From NCBI GenBank assembly GCA_048772705.1, contig JBLWGC010000104.1, forward strand, positions 930,001 to 994,000: a stretch of DNA of 64,000 nucleotides, in the 5' to 3' direction. Both the position numbers and the translations under genes were made by a program. The DNA is from Leidyana gryllorum EB-2025a (lineage: Eukaryota > Apicomplexa). Shown here piece after piece: positions 31,820 to 43,708 of the stretch. The notes under the pieces are model-generated. The model made no database searches, had not been told where the DNA came from, and saw only the letters and a program-made list of their open reading frames with translations. Each line of letters opens with the position of its first letter. The stretch's first letter is position 1.

Positions 31820-32014
31820 TCCAACTGCCTCCACAAAAAATGCTTTCGAGTTTAGTCCCAAAGCACCCAATGTGACACACTCCCTTTCTCGCCAAAACTA
31901 GTCTTCCTGCCCCCTGATACAGGCCGCACATATGTGTATGTGAGTTGTGGCGTGTGTGTCTCGCTTCCATCAGCCCGCTGGTTGAGCAATGTATTGTGTT
32001 GCTGGCTACGGTCA

Positions 32015-35000
32015 CTACTGCCCCCTTGTGAACGGTGAGGGGCGGGGAAGCTGATTTTCGTTAGTGGTTGCCCTGGCTGGCCGCTGTATCGGACGTTTCT
32101 GGACTGCTGGCGGAATCATGCTCTTCCGTCCAACGGCCATCAAGTTCTTCTGAGTGGCTGTTTGAGTTCGCGCTTCCTGCGGCACGTTCTTTGCCGCTCG
32201 CACCTCTTCTACCCAGGATGGACCCTGCTGGGACGCTCGGTAGAGCAGCGGATCAAGCGAAGTGTCCGATCCGGTTTCTCGCCGAGACGCGGAGCTTTGT
32301 GATGTGTAATCTGATGGTTGATGTCCGTGCCGCCGAATGTCAATCAGACGCTTAGTAAAGTCTCTCTGCACCCGGTCCGTGTCGTCTTGCCCTCCCGTTC
32401 CGGCCTCCTCCTGGGTGAGGTCCACCATCGCAACGTGAGTCCTCTGAGGCTTCGACATTGTAAACGCCGAGTGCGGGAGGCCCGCTGGAGTAGCCGCCAG
32501 ACTCGAAGCAAGCCCGCTTCCCCGTGGTTCACTATCCAGAATCTGATCAATTTCTCTTTCACGATCTCTTGTCCGAGTCATAGGCGCAATCTTTGACTGC
32601 GTTGGATCCCGAGAGTGCCGGTACGCCACGGACGTCTGTCCCTGTTGCTGTAGCTCAAGGTTGCGAGACGCCGATCTCGTCACCATTTTCCTCTGCTCCA
32701 TAGGAGTGCATACATTCTGGATAGTGAACGCCGCTCCACCAGCGCCGGAACGCATCACTGATGACCCGTCTCTGTTGTTCGCCCAGCAATCCTCCAGCTC
32801 GCTCTCGTCCATACTTTCGCCACGAGTGATGTCATATGGTTCCTCCGATTTCTCCGAGTATGAAGCCTCCACTGGAAGGGGTGCTTCCTCATCGTCGCTC
32901 TCCTCATCGGCCGCGTCACCCTCGTCGTATCTCATCCCATCTCTCTCAAAGTGCTGTCTTGAGACTTGACACTCCTCCTCACTGTCATTTTCTTCATCAT
33001 CGTGACCAGTCTCCTCGCGTACTTGCTGCAAACTCCGCTCCGCGCCCTCCGCTACCTCATGCGAGTGAGAAGGTGCTCGGTCCTCATCCTCAAGATCACT
33101 AGAAGCTCGCGCATCGTTGCTAACGATACCCGCCGCGCTGCACACCGGGGAATCATCAACAGCTGCCGAACAACTTGTGACATCCGCCTCCATACTACTC
33201 CGGCGACGCCGGCGGAACACGCTGCCTCCGGCTGGATCTCGGTACAGATAACCCATGGTGAGCATAGTGGCAGCCACTGCCATGTCGCAGAATAGCTGGA
33301 GGGGACGAGCCAGTGTGTGCACATTTGTAGGGTTGAGTGGGTCGTACACACTCGGGCTGACCCAGTTGAAATTGTCATGTTCAGGAATATCGTCCAGACC
33401 GAACAGTGGATGCCCTCGTAGAACCAAGGCTCGCACAGTATCGAAGCTGAAGAAACAGAATATATGCGTAGCACAGACCACACTGATCAATAAATGGAAT
33501 TGTGATACACGGTATACCGCTCGGTATTTGGCACATATTGGACCCAAAAGCTTCATTCCAAACACAGACGTCACAATCGAGACGGTGGCCATTGCAGTCA
33601 TACAAGGGTATGCAAGAATACTCAGCTCCGACGTCAGAGAATTGGCAGCTCCGTGAATGGCCCGTTTCGTTGCTATTCCCGCACCAACACTGTACGGTTG
33701 CCAGGGCATCAGGTACCCCCCATGCCAACAAATCCAACCTAGGAAGAACCTCAAGGGGCCTCCCATAGCGCCACCGTCTTGTGTCGGCAACTCCGACAGA
33801 TAATTCAAAGGAATGGAAACGAGTAGCCAGACATTACGGCTCAGGATGGACAGCGCGTGAACCATCTCAACCAATATGGTTCCGGTATATGCACACGCAC
33901 TGGCCATACTCGCAGGCAGCAATTTCGCCACGAAGGAGTCGGAACTGGTCAGTTGCTCCAAGATTTTGACCCCAATTGCCGCTACAAAAGCCTTCAGACC
34001 AGTGCATAGAGCAATCAGAAGCTGGGCGGCGCTGTCCAGGGGCAAATTGTTGATGAATGAAGACCAGCCAGGAGTGTCGGCCAGTATCAGAGCTACTACA
34101 CAGGTCGTGACCACCATGAAGAACATGAAGATCGTTAGTCTTAGGCACAGACTCGTTATCAAAAGGCAGCGCTGCAGCCATGATTCCTCGCAAGGTCGAG
34201 CGGGGAGCGTTGGTAGTGTCAAAGCATTGCGGGCGGCCGATCGCATATTGAAGAGAGGTTTCAATACGACATAAGCTTTGATCAACTCTCTGCGAAGAAG
34301 TGCCAGACTGCACGCCAGTGACTCACTTTTGAGTAAAAGCCAATGCAGAAACGGTGGCTAGGAACAACGAACCTGCCGCCACGGCTCCTTGAATGATCTC
34401 CTTCCAAGGGACGCCTTCATAATCGTCAAGATCAACACTGAACTGGTTTCCGAAGGTCGCGAAGAGAAACACTCCCAAACTGACGGCCTGAGTCAAGGCA
34501 CCAGGCATTCCTAACTAATTCTGCAAAGTATCAGAAAATCTTGGGTGGTCTTCAAACAGCTACCACACTGCCGTTGAAAGCAGAAATAGGGCCATTCCAA
34601 AGGGCCAAATCTTTGCCTAGACCGACTTGGTCCCCCTTGCTGAGGAAAGACTTGTCAGACAATGATAAAGAAGACCCTTGCCAAAGTGTAGAAGCCTCGC
34701 CTGTTCGGCAGGGATAAGGAGCTCCACAATGCTGACTGAAGAGCCTCTTCAGACCAAAGTCATCTGATTCCATCGCTAGCTTGCTAGCACATCTACCAAC
34801 GTAGGTCTCTGGCGCGTTGCACACCCCCATAGGAGACTCATTCCAACCCAGAGGGCACAACACTGACCAATCTCGTAAGCATTGAGCCCCGCTGACATCT
34901 GAAGCGCATGGCCAGACCACCCCGCACCGTCGCTCAATTGTGACCTTATCATTCTGGCCTGTATCACAAATGTCGCCCTGAAGGGCTTCAAGATGGCTAA

Positions 35001-36231
35001 CTCACTGCTGCTCTTCTTGATGACTAATGGGACCGGACAGTCACCGTGATAGGCCATCTGGGGTTTGCACTTCGCATTTGTCGGATCTTCAGGAGTTATG
35101 TCGGACCAGCCTAATGGGCAAGTGTATTTCCATGCTTTGTCTACTCGAATGCATCGCTGGCAGGGCCAAGTGACACCACATTTGTGTTCCATGAGCTCTT
35201 TCTGAGCAGCAGAAAGGAGCGGGAAAGCCTGCAGGGGTCTGAAAGTATACATGCAGAGAATCCCGGGTATCAGGACAACTCACACACAATCGCCAGCATA
35301 TGATGGTAGGGCTTCACACTGATTAGCACCTCGCACCGTCAGAGGGGTCCAACCCAAGGGACATTGCTCTGTATAATCCTTCTCACCTGCGTGCCAAGTT
35401 TTGATTGTTCGCTTGACGCTTAACCACATACAAATATCGCCACACGGCCACTTTACGTTGCACTCGATAGCTAATCTGGATTTCTGGCTGGCATTCAACG
35501 CCATTGTCTGCAGGTACGGTCCACATCGTCCCTGGTACCGTCCTGGAGCTTGACATCGTCCATCGGCCAGCTCGACCCAACCTTGCGGACACGGCCACCT
35601 ATAGTCTCTGCGATCAATCATCCATGGAGGCCACGATATGTATTATTAGACTCACTCGGCACATCCTCCGAGACATGGCCAGCGCACCTTGTAATCTCTT
35701 TCTAGGATTTGTTTGTCGAACGGACTATCGGCTACCGGCATCTGGGCCGCCCCGGGCCCGGCGTAGCCAGGGCCAGCTAGGCACTGATTACCAGACGGTG
35801 ATAGTTGCCAGCCTGTTGTTAGAGCCCTGAGGTCGACGGACTTCATCTGGGTCCACATTTACCTTTGGGGCAATCTCTGAGAGACGCTGTGGTTCCAAAG
35901 TGGGTGGTGGACTCACATATTGTAGTTTCTGGGGCAAAATGTCTCGAAGACATCGTCAGAGCTCATGACACTGCTCCCATACTGCCGCCGTAGTTTCTCC
36001 AGCTCGCGGAACAGTCCTTCCACTCGGTATTGTTCAGCTCCGTCTGCCAGCTGCAAGTCGATATGAGCAATCGTGTGGTCCGCGCGGGACATACCTGGTG
36101 AACCTCTGCATTAAGAGCATCCTACGGAAGTGTATCGGGAGCTGCGGCAAGCGTCCTCGACCCACCTGGTTGATCACAGTGCTCCTTGCGTTAGCTGTAG
36201 ACATCGGCAGCACGATCATGTAGAGCATCAT
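32015..36231 (-). CDS. CPW-WPC domain protein with C-terminal multi-pass membrane region
   Basis: About 1,240 residues in about 11 exons, introns mostly 43-54 nt. A signal peptide ('MMLYMIVLPMSTANA') is followed by a short helical part and five CPW-WPC units. The 'CPxGW' starts are visible at 'DCPKGWQLSP', 'WPCPQGWVEL', 'EQCPLGWTPL', 'YTCPLGWSDI' and 'VLCPLGWNES', with 'WPC' partners such as 'VKWPCGDIC', 'VTWPCQRC' and 'VVWPCASD'; the last unit has YPC. In Plasmodium these domains occur on secreted ookinete-surface proteins. Here they are followed by some eight to ten membrane spans (for example 'LRLTIFMFFMVVTTCVVALI', 'FHLLISVVCATHIFCFFSF') and a disordered acidic C-terminal tail of about 350 residues. 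The domain set suggests an exposed Cys-rich ectodomain anchored by a polytopic core. The ATG is 21 nt after the P4-ATPase stop. Confidence 0.8.
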
Positions 36232-36252
36232 ATCCTTCAGCACACGTGTGTG

Positions 36253-39200
36253 TCAATTATCGTTCAGGTTGCGAGGGTGATTGCGCGGTGTGCGGTAAGA
36301 GAGCTGTCTGCGAGCCTCTGTGACGGGGGAGATAGGCATGAACTCTTCGTCGTATGAGCATTCGTCTTCGTGGTCGTGTGGCAATTCGGGGATGATACTC
36401 AGGCTCGCTGTGGGGGAATGAGCAGTATCGAGGTTCAAAGGAGACAGGCCCGGAACTCTGAGATCCGTTTGATGTCGCGGCATGCTCTCGAATCGTCTTG
36501 CCCGGCCCGACTGGTCGCGTATGTCACTTTGTCGTGGGGAGTTTGCTAAACTTTCTCCGCGGCTAGCCAGATCATGGGCGTCTTCCTCTTCTGTGGGCTC
36601 CAAGCGAGACTGGGGAAGAAGACCAGCCAGACTGGCCCTTCCGCTCGGGTTCACTTCAGACTTCATGGGTTCTGTTGGCAGCAGACTCGACCTCCGAGTG
36701 GGATTGTCGAAGGCGAGTGGCACAGCATGGTCGTCACTGGCGGTGAAGGCGAAGCCTCTGAGAAGTGACATGAATGATGAAGACCGAAGAGTGTAAGACG
36801 TACCCTCGCAATTTTTCAAAGATGGGAGTGATGTGTAGAAGCTCGAGTACCACTGTACTTATTCCCTGAGGAGGTCCAGCGCGACGCTCAACTTGACGCT
36901 CATGCATCTCCAATGCAAAGTCCACCTCATCTGCGACTTCGTCGACGCCAACATCGTCTTGACCTCTGACTTCGTCTGCCAGATCACCATCGGCGGAGTC
37001 TCCTGCCATACTCCCGACGACATCTGAGAGTGTGGTCTGGCGGCGTCTACGGCCGAATCTGGCTTCCATGTTCCCGTCTCCACTTCCTCGAGCTTCGAGA
37101 CCCATAGCTTTGAGTAGTTGCGGTCCTCCTTGTCGTATGGCTTCCAGCATCAAAGCCTTCTTTGCTCGAAGTTCTTCTTGTTCGAACCGCATCTGGTTAG
37201 CGAGAGATATTGTGCTTCGTAGAGTGTTTCGACTTACCAGGAATTGCATGAGGTGGTGTAACTCCGGTTTGAAGGTACGGCTGAAGACTTGAACAATGAT
37301 GTCGAAAGACAGCGCGATCCCGGGGACGATGATGCAAAGGACCCATATTATCGGTTGTCCAGCCATTCGACTTATGACACCTGTTGGGAGAGAATTGGGC
37401 GGGGACCATATCCATTCCAGTAGTTACCGGTTGTTTCGGGGAACATTTGGGGCCACATGGATTGGGCATAGAGAAAGAAGAAGTGAAAGCCGAAGCTCGC
37501 GACGAAGGTTGCCAAAGTGAGCCAATTGGGACACATGGTCTCGAGAACGATCTTGAGATTGACAACGATCATAATCTGGAGGAATATAACATTTGACACG
37601 AGCCAAAAGTCATTGGGCAACCGATCAGTGATGCTCGTGATACTGTGACCGGTGAGAGACATATACGGAATCCAGAAGACGCATGTGCTGTGCCAAATGG
37701 CGAAGAGCAACCACTCTATAAATACACTGGGTTGAAAGTGGAGATTCTGGATCGAGGTTCGATACATTTGGGGAAACTTGAGACTCAAATCACGGTCGAC
37801 ATCTTGATCCCACGCGCCAAAGGCGATCACTGGCAGCTGCAATCCGGAATGTGAAGTGACAATACACTCTTTGGTGCTCACTTGAGTGAGGAAGACATTA
37901 TATGTCTGAGCAAAAACTTCGGTAAAGACCTTTTGGCCACTGAACAAACCCAAGAGCGCCAAGCTGATCACGGGGATGACAAAGACAAAGTTCTTGTAAA
38001 ACGTATGTAAAACCATCTTGGTGATCCGCCGGTAATTCCATCGTCCGTGAACCAGTAATAGAGGACGAAGGAATCGGAATTCGGCCAACCCGTAGTCAGA
38101 CGAGCTGAACGCTTGGAGTCCTTCTTTGCCTCGGATCCCCACACCGACGTTAGCCGATTGTATCATATTACAGTCGTTAGCCCCATCGCCGATTGCGAGG
38201 GTGACTGCTTTGGGCTCAAAGCTGTGGACAAGTCGCACGACGTCGCCCTTCTCTTGAGGAGCGACCCTAAAGAATATAACAGATCTACAGTTCTTGCACA
38301 AGCGAAATGTGAGATCTCGCAAATCGTGATCTCCCAGCAGTGTGCCAAGTAGCGTGCCGTCCACCAGAGCGACAAACACTGGGGCGGCGTCACCGCCCGG
38401 CCGCCCTGAAGTCAAGGGAGCAGCTTCCTCTGCAACCGCACGGCTTGGCGGCGACCGCGAACCAATAAAGGATCTGAAGGACTCCAAAGTTGCGCCACTC
38501 GGAATTCGCTCCACCACAAGGGGAACCGGTGCGTTGGGATTGTTGCGACGAGTAGTCTGGCTATTGTTAGTGGCTTCGCCTTGTGTGCGCTCGATAAACT
38601 TCACAACACCACCCAATATCTCCTGCAGTACCATCTCATCGCTGGACTGCGCAGATTCCATCTTTCTCTTGTTGACTCGATCCGCGGTGAAGAAGAGTGG
38701 AGTAGAGTCAGGAGGTATCAGCGAAGTCGCGTGTCCTATATTGTATGCCGTCTCGAATCGATCTCCGGTCAGCATCCAGATTTTGATTCCCGCTCTCATG
38801 AGATCCCTAATAGTCTCAGGAACGCCGTGTGCCAAACGATCCTCGATTCCCGACACTCCAGAGAAGGTGAGCTCTGTTTCTACCACCTCGGCGGTCCTAT
38901 AAGCCACATCCATTGGCCACCGCCCATCCACACTCACCTGATCAAAGCAGCTTGGCGATCTTCAATTTGCAAAGAGGCTGCGCTATAAGCCTCAAACCAA
39001 CTTGTCAACTGAGGTTGGGTCAGCTCCTTGTGGGCAACGCAAAGGGTTCGCAGACAGTCTTCGGCGAATTGGTTCATATGAGCAGTACCCTGTCGCAGTT
39101 CCGACAGCCCACCCCCTTCCACTGGTTGTTCAACACATCGCGGCAGCAACACCGAATCAGCGCCTTTAACAAAGACGATATATTGTCCATCGGGGTGAGT

Positions 39201-41995
39201 TGCAGTCGGGCCGTAAACCAGTTCGCATAAGGGCGAAGGTAGACGGACTATCGCAGTGGACCTCTTGCGTTCACTGCTGAACTCAAAGTATGCGAGCACG
39301 TCCACGACATAATCCTGTCCCAGCACCCGAAGCTGCACGTTTGGGCCATCTCGACCGATGAAGGCGACGTCAAAGTGCCGCGCACCATATACCTATGGGT
39401 TCGCAATATCTCAGCTTCCACCCACAGCACCTTTCTTCTTACCAAAGCCTCTTCGTCAGGCGAACTCGCAATGTAAACGATGTTGGACAGATCATCAGAC
39501 GCTTCTTGAACACCAGCTGACGCATCGATGAGAATACTGTGATTGATCGCCAAGTTGAGCATAAATAGTAACGTCTTTCGGCGGATGTCTGGGCCGTGCT
39601 CACCCGCGAGAGCAGCTCGCAGGTCTGGAGAGACACAGCGTACATGTGGAGTCTTTCGTCCTCCCCTTTCTGCACCCCAATTACTTCAAGGTAAGAACAC
39701 CTCTCGAGAGGTGCGGCTCACCTGGAAGAGGTTCTGGGGGCAATTTCTCGCCACGCTGTATCATCAGTTTGCGTCGCATCTCGGTCAGTCCCTCTCCGTA
39801 TATATTCCCGGCAATAGCACATTGACGAAACTGCATTACGTTGGCAGTGAGTGTTCCCGTTTTGTCGGTCAATATATATGAGACTTGACCAAGTTCTTCG
39901 TTCAGATCGGAGGTTCGCACCGCGGCGAACGTTTTGGTCTTCCTATCGTACATGAAACGATCAACGCTCATATGCCATCCTTGTACACTCTTCACCAGAC
40001 CCAGACTAACCACCAATGAGATCGGAACCACATTGGTGAACAGAATGACCCAAGTAAAGAAACTGACCACTCCGAAGGATCCCTTGGACTCAGGCCTACC
40101 CCCCTCGGGGCTTCCGGGGCCCCCAGAGATGGAGAAGAAGGGTTTGACTTTCTCGAGATCCATGTACTGCGGGTTCCAGAATGTCGATTGGGATGAAGGG
40201 GGGGGGGGGCGTCTCTCGCTTCTCACCTTTTTGTTGATCTGTTCCTGGTTAGTGTAGACCGCTGTGGTACAGATCCCGCACACAGCACATACCAACAGCT
40301 GTTCAGAGTGGAGAGTTGGAGGTGGCCATCGGCGACCCATACTTACCATTGCGAGGAATATGTAGAGCACAAGTCGGTGTGTAGTTCTCTCCACCTTGGA
40401 GGTCTTGCGACGAGTTTCTGCAGCATTCTGATCAGATTGTGAGCGTAACAGCCCGCGCAGTCAGTCATCTTACCAGTCGGATCTTCGTCTCACGTCCCGT
40501 GTAGACGACAACGCCAACTGCCCAAGATGTATGGTGTATCCGACAGCCTCGTAGCAGCAACTTTGGAAGAGGGTGAGGAGGAGGAGAGGCAGATCGAGAC
40601 TCACTTGGTTTGGGGTGAGAGGCCGTATAATTGACTCGCCAGTGTCACCTTCCGCTCGAATTGAAGACCAAACTCGATCATGGAGAAACCCCTTCTTCAA
40701 AGTGATGGTCCCGTTGAAGGACCTCAAATCGGAGTTGGGCGGCTCGCACTCGATCGTGACGTCCAATGCCGCAGCTGCTAGCAGAGACTGCTCATTGACA
40801 TTGTCCGAGGAAGACAAGACGGCCACTGCCCTTTGGATTTCTGTGTGGTGGGAGTGTCACGGGAGGGCATTGTTCGAAGAGGCCAAACTCACCACGCAGG
40901 CTTTGTTTTACCTTCAGGTTGGTCTCTCCATCGAGACTCGATGTTTCAACAAACACTGTTCCCGACAGATCAGACGAGGCCAAGAGAACACTGTCCGCCG
41001 GCACAGTTTGGGCACCGAAAATGACTATGACATCGCCAACGTGCAGATCTTTCCAAGGAGTTCGACATAACTCTTCCTTCAAACGTGCAACCTCTGCCCA
41101 CCGAATGAACCATTAGTACTCGGCGGTGTCTCTTCACCTACCCGGTGGCGCCGTTAGCAGCTTATCTTCATTTGCAGAGTCCTGACTGGAGTCGATACTC
41201 TCGTCGTCATCTTGACGGTCTCGCAGTGGGGAGCCATGCTCAGGATGTTCCACTGCTGTGCTTTCCAAGAGATGCCGCTCCTCCCGCATAAAGTTCATCG
41301 CAGTTGTCAAGCCCGGATCTTCTTTGCGCATTTCCTTTGCCGAGCGCAAGTTTAATCGAACGAGTCTGAACGGAACAGAATGATGAAAGGGCACTCGGTT
41401 CGGGGAATACGAACGACGACTCACTGTCCACGCCCGATATCGAGCAAACTTGGGACATATCCATGTCGATTAGCCGTGATGCGTTCTGCGTATCTGGTCT
41501 GCAGGATGGTGGCGTCTTGATAGTTCTCGGCCCGGTCGGCCTGATGCCGTTTGGTGTCTTCGAGCGCGTCCTTGATGGCGTTGACCACAACGACAAAGGA
41601 TAGCGGCAGTCCGATGGTCGGAACTCCACCGGTAACGGATATCTACGGGAGTCGCGTCAAGGAATCGGAGCGGCTCTGGGGGTCACGTGGCAAGAGCCGA
41701 GGCGTTAGACGACATATATACAACGGGTGAGAGCCGAAGCCAGCCAACAACATACCGGTGGAAAGCTCTGCAGGACCATTATGAAGAGGAAATAGGCATT
41801 GCTGAGCTTGCGGAATTGCTCAATGAGATTCTTGGGTATGAAGTTGACTACATTGTAATGTGAGGTGCATATGGAATTATCGCAGTGTGAGGCAGTCGGA
41901 GTGCCTCCAAACCCCAGGTCGTCCCGCTGTTGTATGCGAATATGTCTGTTTTCACCGCCTCCCGTTGACCTTTTACGACTGAGTTTGGCACCCAT
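36253..41995 (-). CDS. P4-type ATPase (phospholipid flippase)
   Basis: P4-ATPases flip aminophospholipids to the cytosolic leaflet. The gene has roughly a dozen exons. Family motifs are present in order: 'NVVNFIPKNLIEQFRKLSNA', 'LQSFPP', the actuator 'TSSLDGETNLKVKQSL', the P4-specific 'VVPISLVVSLGLVKSVQ' in M4, the phosphorylation site 'YILTDKTGTLTANVMQF', 'IKIWMLTGDRFETAYNI', 'GDGANDCNMIQSANVGVGI', and C-terminal membrane spans. Insertions of low complexity occur in the loops, including a proline tract encoded by a long G run on the plus strand (about 40196-40209). A disordered tail of about 200 residues follows the last span. No guanylate-cyclase half is fused, unlike some apicomplexan P4-ATPases. 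Start 'MGAKLSRKRSTGG' at 41995 (MG start). Exons were checked only around the motifs. Confidence 0.88.
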
Positions 41996-42091
41996 CAAAA
42001 AGTGTGTGACATGTATATTGGACCTCTTAATGTGCGTTTGTACACGCCAACGTGCAGTTCAATTTGACCAAGTTCGAAGTTGACAATCATC

Positions 42092-42457
42092 ATGGGATTA
42101 CTCGGCGGAATTAAAAGCCTCATTCCTCACGCAGTCCGGGCCGCTGGTGGTCAGGTAACTCGCCGCCCGCCTCCCCCCAAGGGACCACGTGGGCCAAAAG
42201 ACGTTCCTGACCTGATGGTCCTCAAGGAGGTGAAACCACACGCTGTGGACCTCTTCATGAGTGGACCAGCGGTCTCTATCAAGATAACGCAGCACGCCGA
42301 TCCTGACAACGCACAGGTTTTTGTTTACGCGCCTAACCAGGACAGAAGAGGGAGCGCCCCCGCACCATCACCAGAAGCGGCCAACGACGGAGTCTCCGCC
42401 TCACCGGCGCCCTTAGAGGAACACAGCGCAATTGAACCAAGCGAAGCAGACGCCTGA
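42092..42457 (+). CDS. Small unknown protein with MG start, 121 residues
   Basis: Single exon. Starts 'MGLLGGIKSLIPHAVRAAGG', a short amphipathic or hydrophobic N-terminus, then a Pro/Arg-rich hinge and a beta-like segment ('VDLFMSGPAVSIKITQHA') and an Ala/Pro/Glu-rich tail. It diverges from the P4-ATPase start by 96 nt. Glycine after Met could allow N-myristoylation, though the context is not ideal. It lies next to the coiled-coil family at 42.8 and 45 kb and may share their history, but I see no clear homology. Confidence 0.5.
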   Translation: MGLLGGIKSLIPHAVRAAGGQVTRRPPPPKGPRGPKDVPDLMVLKEVKPHAVDLFMSGPAVSIKITQHADPDNAQVFVYAPNQDRRGSAPAPSPEAANDGVSASPAPLEEHSAIEPSEADA

Positions 42458-42760
42458 TCATCAGGTAGTGAACCCGGGATCCATGACGAGAATACCCCCC
42501 CCCTCCTTTCCCAGATCTGATTTAGTTAGACTAAGGAAATCTTTGCAGTTCAATGTTCCAATGCATTACATTCAACCCACAATCGAGTGTTCTAAATGGT
42601 AGTTGAAAGCGGTCGCCTGATTTAAGAACAATTAAGAGCCCCCGCACTTGACCCGATCTAAATCCAACACTTTTTACCAAATCCCTCCTCAGTTGTGTGA
42701 GAGGGACACCGTTATGGTGCCCACTCTTCGGGCAGTACAAAATTAACATAGTATCCTAAG

Positions 42761-43708
42761 ATGGGGGGTGTAGCCACCAAAGTTGCCTCTGTTGCCACGA
42801 AAGTGATCCCCTGGGTTGCAAAGGAGGGCTTCAAGCTTTTGACCGGCTTGTGTGCCAATCGCTTGAATTCAAGCATGACGCGAGAAGCAGAGGAAGCAGC
42901 ACGGCGAGCCAAAGAAGCTGCGGCAGAAGTACTGAACAAAGCCCGAGCCGCATCCCAGAAAATCATGCGAGATGCCCAGGATATGTTGCGTGGTACTGTG
43001 GGGATGTCAGAGGTCGGGGTCAAGAATACACTCGTAGCTGCTCAAAAAGAGGCGGATTATTTGGTCGATGACGCCTACCGGAAAGCTCGAGCCGTACTTC
43101 GCGAACACAACATTGAGACGGATGATATGAAGGCATCAACCCAGGTTGTCGCCCTGCAGGAGCGTATGAGAGAAGGCTTATGCTGCGTGGACGGCGACGT
43201 GGTACACCAAGCACAATTAAGTGCGGAGGAAGTTCTTGCGCATGGACGACGGGAAGGAACTCTCGCCGCTAAGAGAATAAGAGAGGTCGCTCATCGTGCT
43301 GCAGACGATGTAATGAAGAAAGCGAGAGAGCTTGCGGCCAACTCCAACTATCATGGCGCCGAGATTATTGCAGAAGCGAGAACTGTCGCCTCCGATTTGA
43401 TCGATGAAGCCAACCAAACCGCGGAACGGATGAACAATCAAGTCACAGACATAGTCGAGGAGATGCGATCGTCGGTCGGAGATTCCATGTTGAGAGTCAC
43501 GACGCAAATCACAAACTTGGCGTGCCAAAATGTGGATATAGTGGACACTTGCCAAGGGTGGTTTCATCAGTTCCTGTCAAGATGGACGCCCAAGGAGCTC
43601 CTGCAGGGTGCTCTTGTGAGATTCTGCCAGGGCCTTATGGACCGCAATATTTCAGCAAATCCCTACGCGGCGCCGAAAGACCCCAAGTGGAAGTCCCAGC
43701 GGGCCTGA
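42761..43708 (+). CDS. Long coiled-coil orphan, paralogue of the 45-kb gene
   Basis: 315 residues, single exon, MG start ('MGGVATKVASVATKVIPW', hydrophobic and glycine-containing) followed by nearly continuous helix rich in Ala, Glu, Arg and Lys. The segment 'VVHQAQLSAEEVLAHGRREG' through 'CQGWFHQFLSRWTPKELLQG' to 'PKDPKWKSQ' aligns by eye with the minus-strand gene at 44954-46249 ('VVHKSTLSLTEVMSNGIMAA', 'CADWYQILTCGWTLNLIR', 'SKDWEWKAR'). The two are therefore paralogues in tail-to-tail order. No family is recognised. The terminal Trp-containing domain is the best-conserved part and is likely functional. Confidence 0.65.
   Translation: MGGVATKVASVATKVIPWVAKEGFKLLTGLCANRLNSSMTREAEEAARRAKEAAAEVLNKARAASQKIMRDAQDMLRGTVGMSEVGVKNTLVAAQKEADYLVDDAYRKARAVLREHNIETDDMKASTQVVALQERMREGLCCVDGDVVHQAQLSAEEVLAHGRREGTLAAKRIREVAHRAADDVMKKARELAANSNYHGAEIIAEARTVASDLIDEANQTAERMNNQVTDIVEEMRSSVGDSMLRVTTQITNLACQNVDIVDTCQGWFHQFLSRWTPKELLQGALVRFCQGLMDRNISANPYAAPKDPKWKSQRA

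Noticed and set aside
36253-41995. P4-ATPase/guanylate-cyclase fusion as in Plasmodium and Toxoplasma
   Set aside because: No cyclase domain is found after the last membrane spans. The gene ends in a disordered tail and the next gene is the CPW-WPC protein.
32015-41995. One giant fused gene joining P4-ATPase and CPW-WPC
   Set aside because: An in-frame stop and a good signal peptide separate them, and no donor-acceptor pair bridges the 21 nt.
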